A program made the position numbers and the translations under genes. Shown piece after piece: positions 34,102-34,230 of a stretch of 34,230 nucleotides of DNA; the stretch's first letter is position 1; each line of letters begins with the position of its first letter. Below the pieces are notes generated by a model that made no database searches, had not been told where the DNA came from, and saw only the letters and a list, made by a program, of their open reading frames with translations. The stretch spans positions 1-34,230 of the forward strand of contig JAJDUK010000012.1 in assembly GCA_022826665.1 (NCBI GenBank). Direction: 5' to 3'. This DNA comes from Alphaproteobacteria bacterium. GTDB lineage: Bacteria > Pseudomonadota > Alphaproteobacteria > UBA828.

Positions 34102-34230
34102 ATGCAAAACGAAACCCGACAGACCACGCCGGCGGCGGCGTTCAGCCGCTCCTCCATCAAGCGCCTGCCGCACAAACTGCGCGAGGCCGTCGATCAGGCC
34201 ATCGCGGACGGCGATACAATCGACCAGATC
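34102..34230 (+). CDS. Start of Mu gp27-like (DUF3486) phage protein, partial
   Basis: From ATG 34102 the frame is open to the window end (43 residues). An in-frame ATG at 34066 would add 12. After a loose start the sequence SSIKRLPHKLREAVDQAIADGDTIDQI matches the N-terminal helix region of DUF3486 (Mu gp27) proteins, small phage proteins of the late-gene region. Neither start has a clear ribosome site. The rest lies outside the window, so it cannot be said whether a full Mu-like prophage follows. Confidence 0.5.
   Translation, partial: MQNETRQTTPAAAFSRSSIKRLPHKLREAVDQAIADGDTIDQI

Noticed and set aside
33894-34175. Minus-strand small frames reading MPGLDPGI
   Set aside because: This phrase comes from a palindromic repeat known to create spurious ORFs in alphaproteobacteria.

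Overview
The window looks like chromosomal DNA of a high-GC alphaproteobacterium. Three things point there: an alphaproteobacterial-type SOS box (GAAC-N7-GAAC) in front of an imuA-imuB-dnaE2 cassette, the run cinA / sfsA-map-radC, and a palindromic repeat of the kind that reads 'MPGLDPGI' when translated. No rRNA, tRNA or CRISPR array was seen.

Left edge (1-1.0 kb): the C-terminus of an ISKra4-like transposase abuts a PhoX-type phosphatase gene that keeps only its C-terminal part, so an IS appears to have cut phoX. From 1.0 to 5.9 kb a promoter, a tandem glycine riboswitch and gcvT-gcvH-gcvP form the glycine-cleavage operon. Facing it are a PduO-type cobalamin adenosyltransferase and a small HIG1-type twin-transmembrane protein. 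An ornithine-cyclodeaminase-family gene follows.

From 7.9 to 9.9 kb lies a small accessory patch, partly AT-richer. It holds two divergent HTH genes, a hypothetical ORF, a decayed second copy of one HTH gene and a lipoprotein. From 10 to 14 kb there are two divergent pairs: an SDR oxidoreductase with a 2OG-Fe(II) oxygenase, and an OmpA-type lipoprotein with a secreted LamG-like protein. From 14.2 to 21.7 kb six same-strand genes form a likely catabolic run: amidase, a DUF6635-like membrane protein, O-methyltransferase, M20 carbamoylase-type hydrolase, gamma-glutamyltransferase-like Ntn hydrolase and metal amidohydrolase. Together they suggest stepwise breakdown of an amide or peptide-like nitrogen compound, whose identity the sequence does not show.

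From 21.9 to 27.6 kb is the SOS mutasome imuA-imuB-dnaE2, with overlapping reading frames and a promoter whose -10 lies inside the LexA box. Directly behind it sit a HigB/HigA-type toxin-antitoxin pair and a YmdB-like macrodomain, close enough to be one transcript. Then come an ACAD10/11-like acyl-CoA dehydrogenase, a convergent CinA-like gene, and sfsA, map and radC.

Right edge (33.6-34.2 kb): a terminator, a 121-bp MITE-like element with long terminal inverted repeats, a palindromic repeat, and the start of a gene resembling Mu gp27 (DUF3486). This may be the border of a phage-derived region.

The best candidates for something less described are the HTH pair with its decayed duplicate, and the TA-macrodomain trio behind the SOS mutasome.
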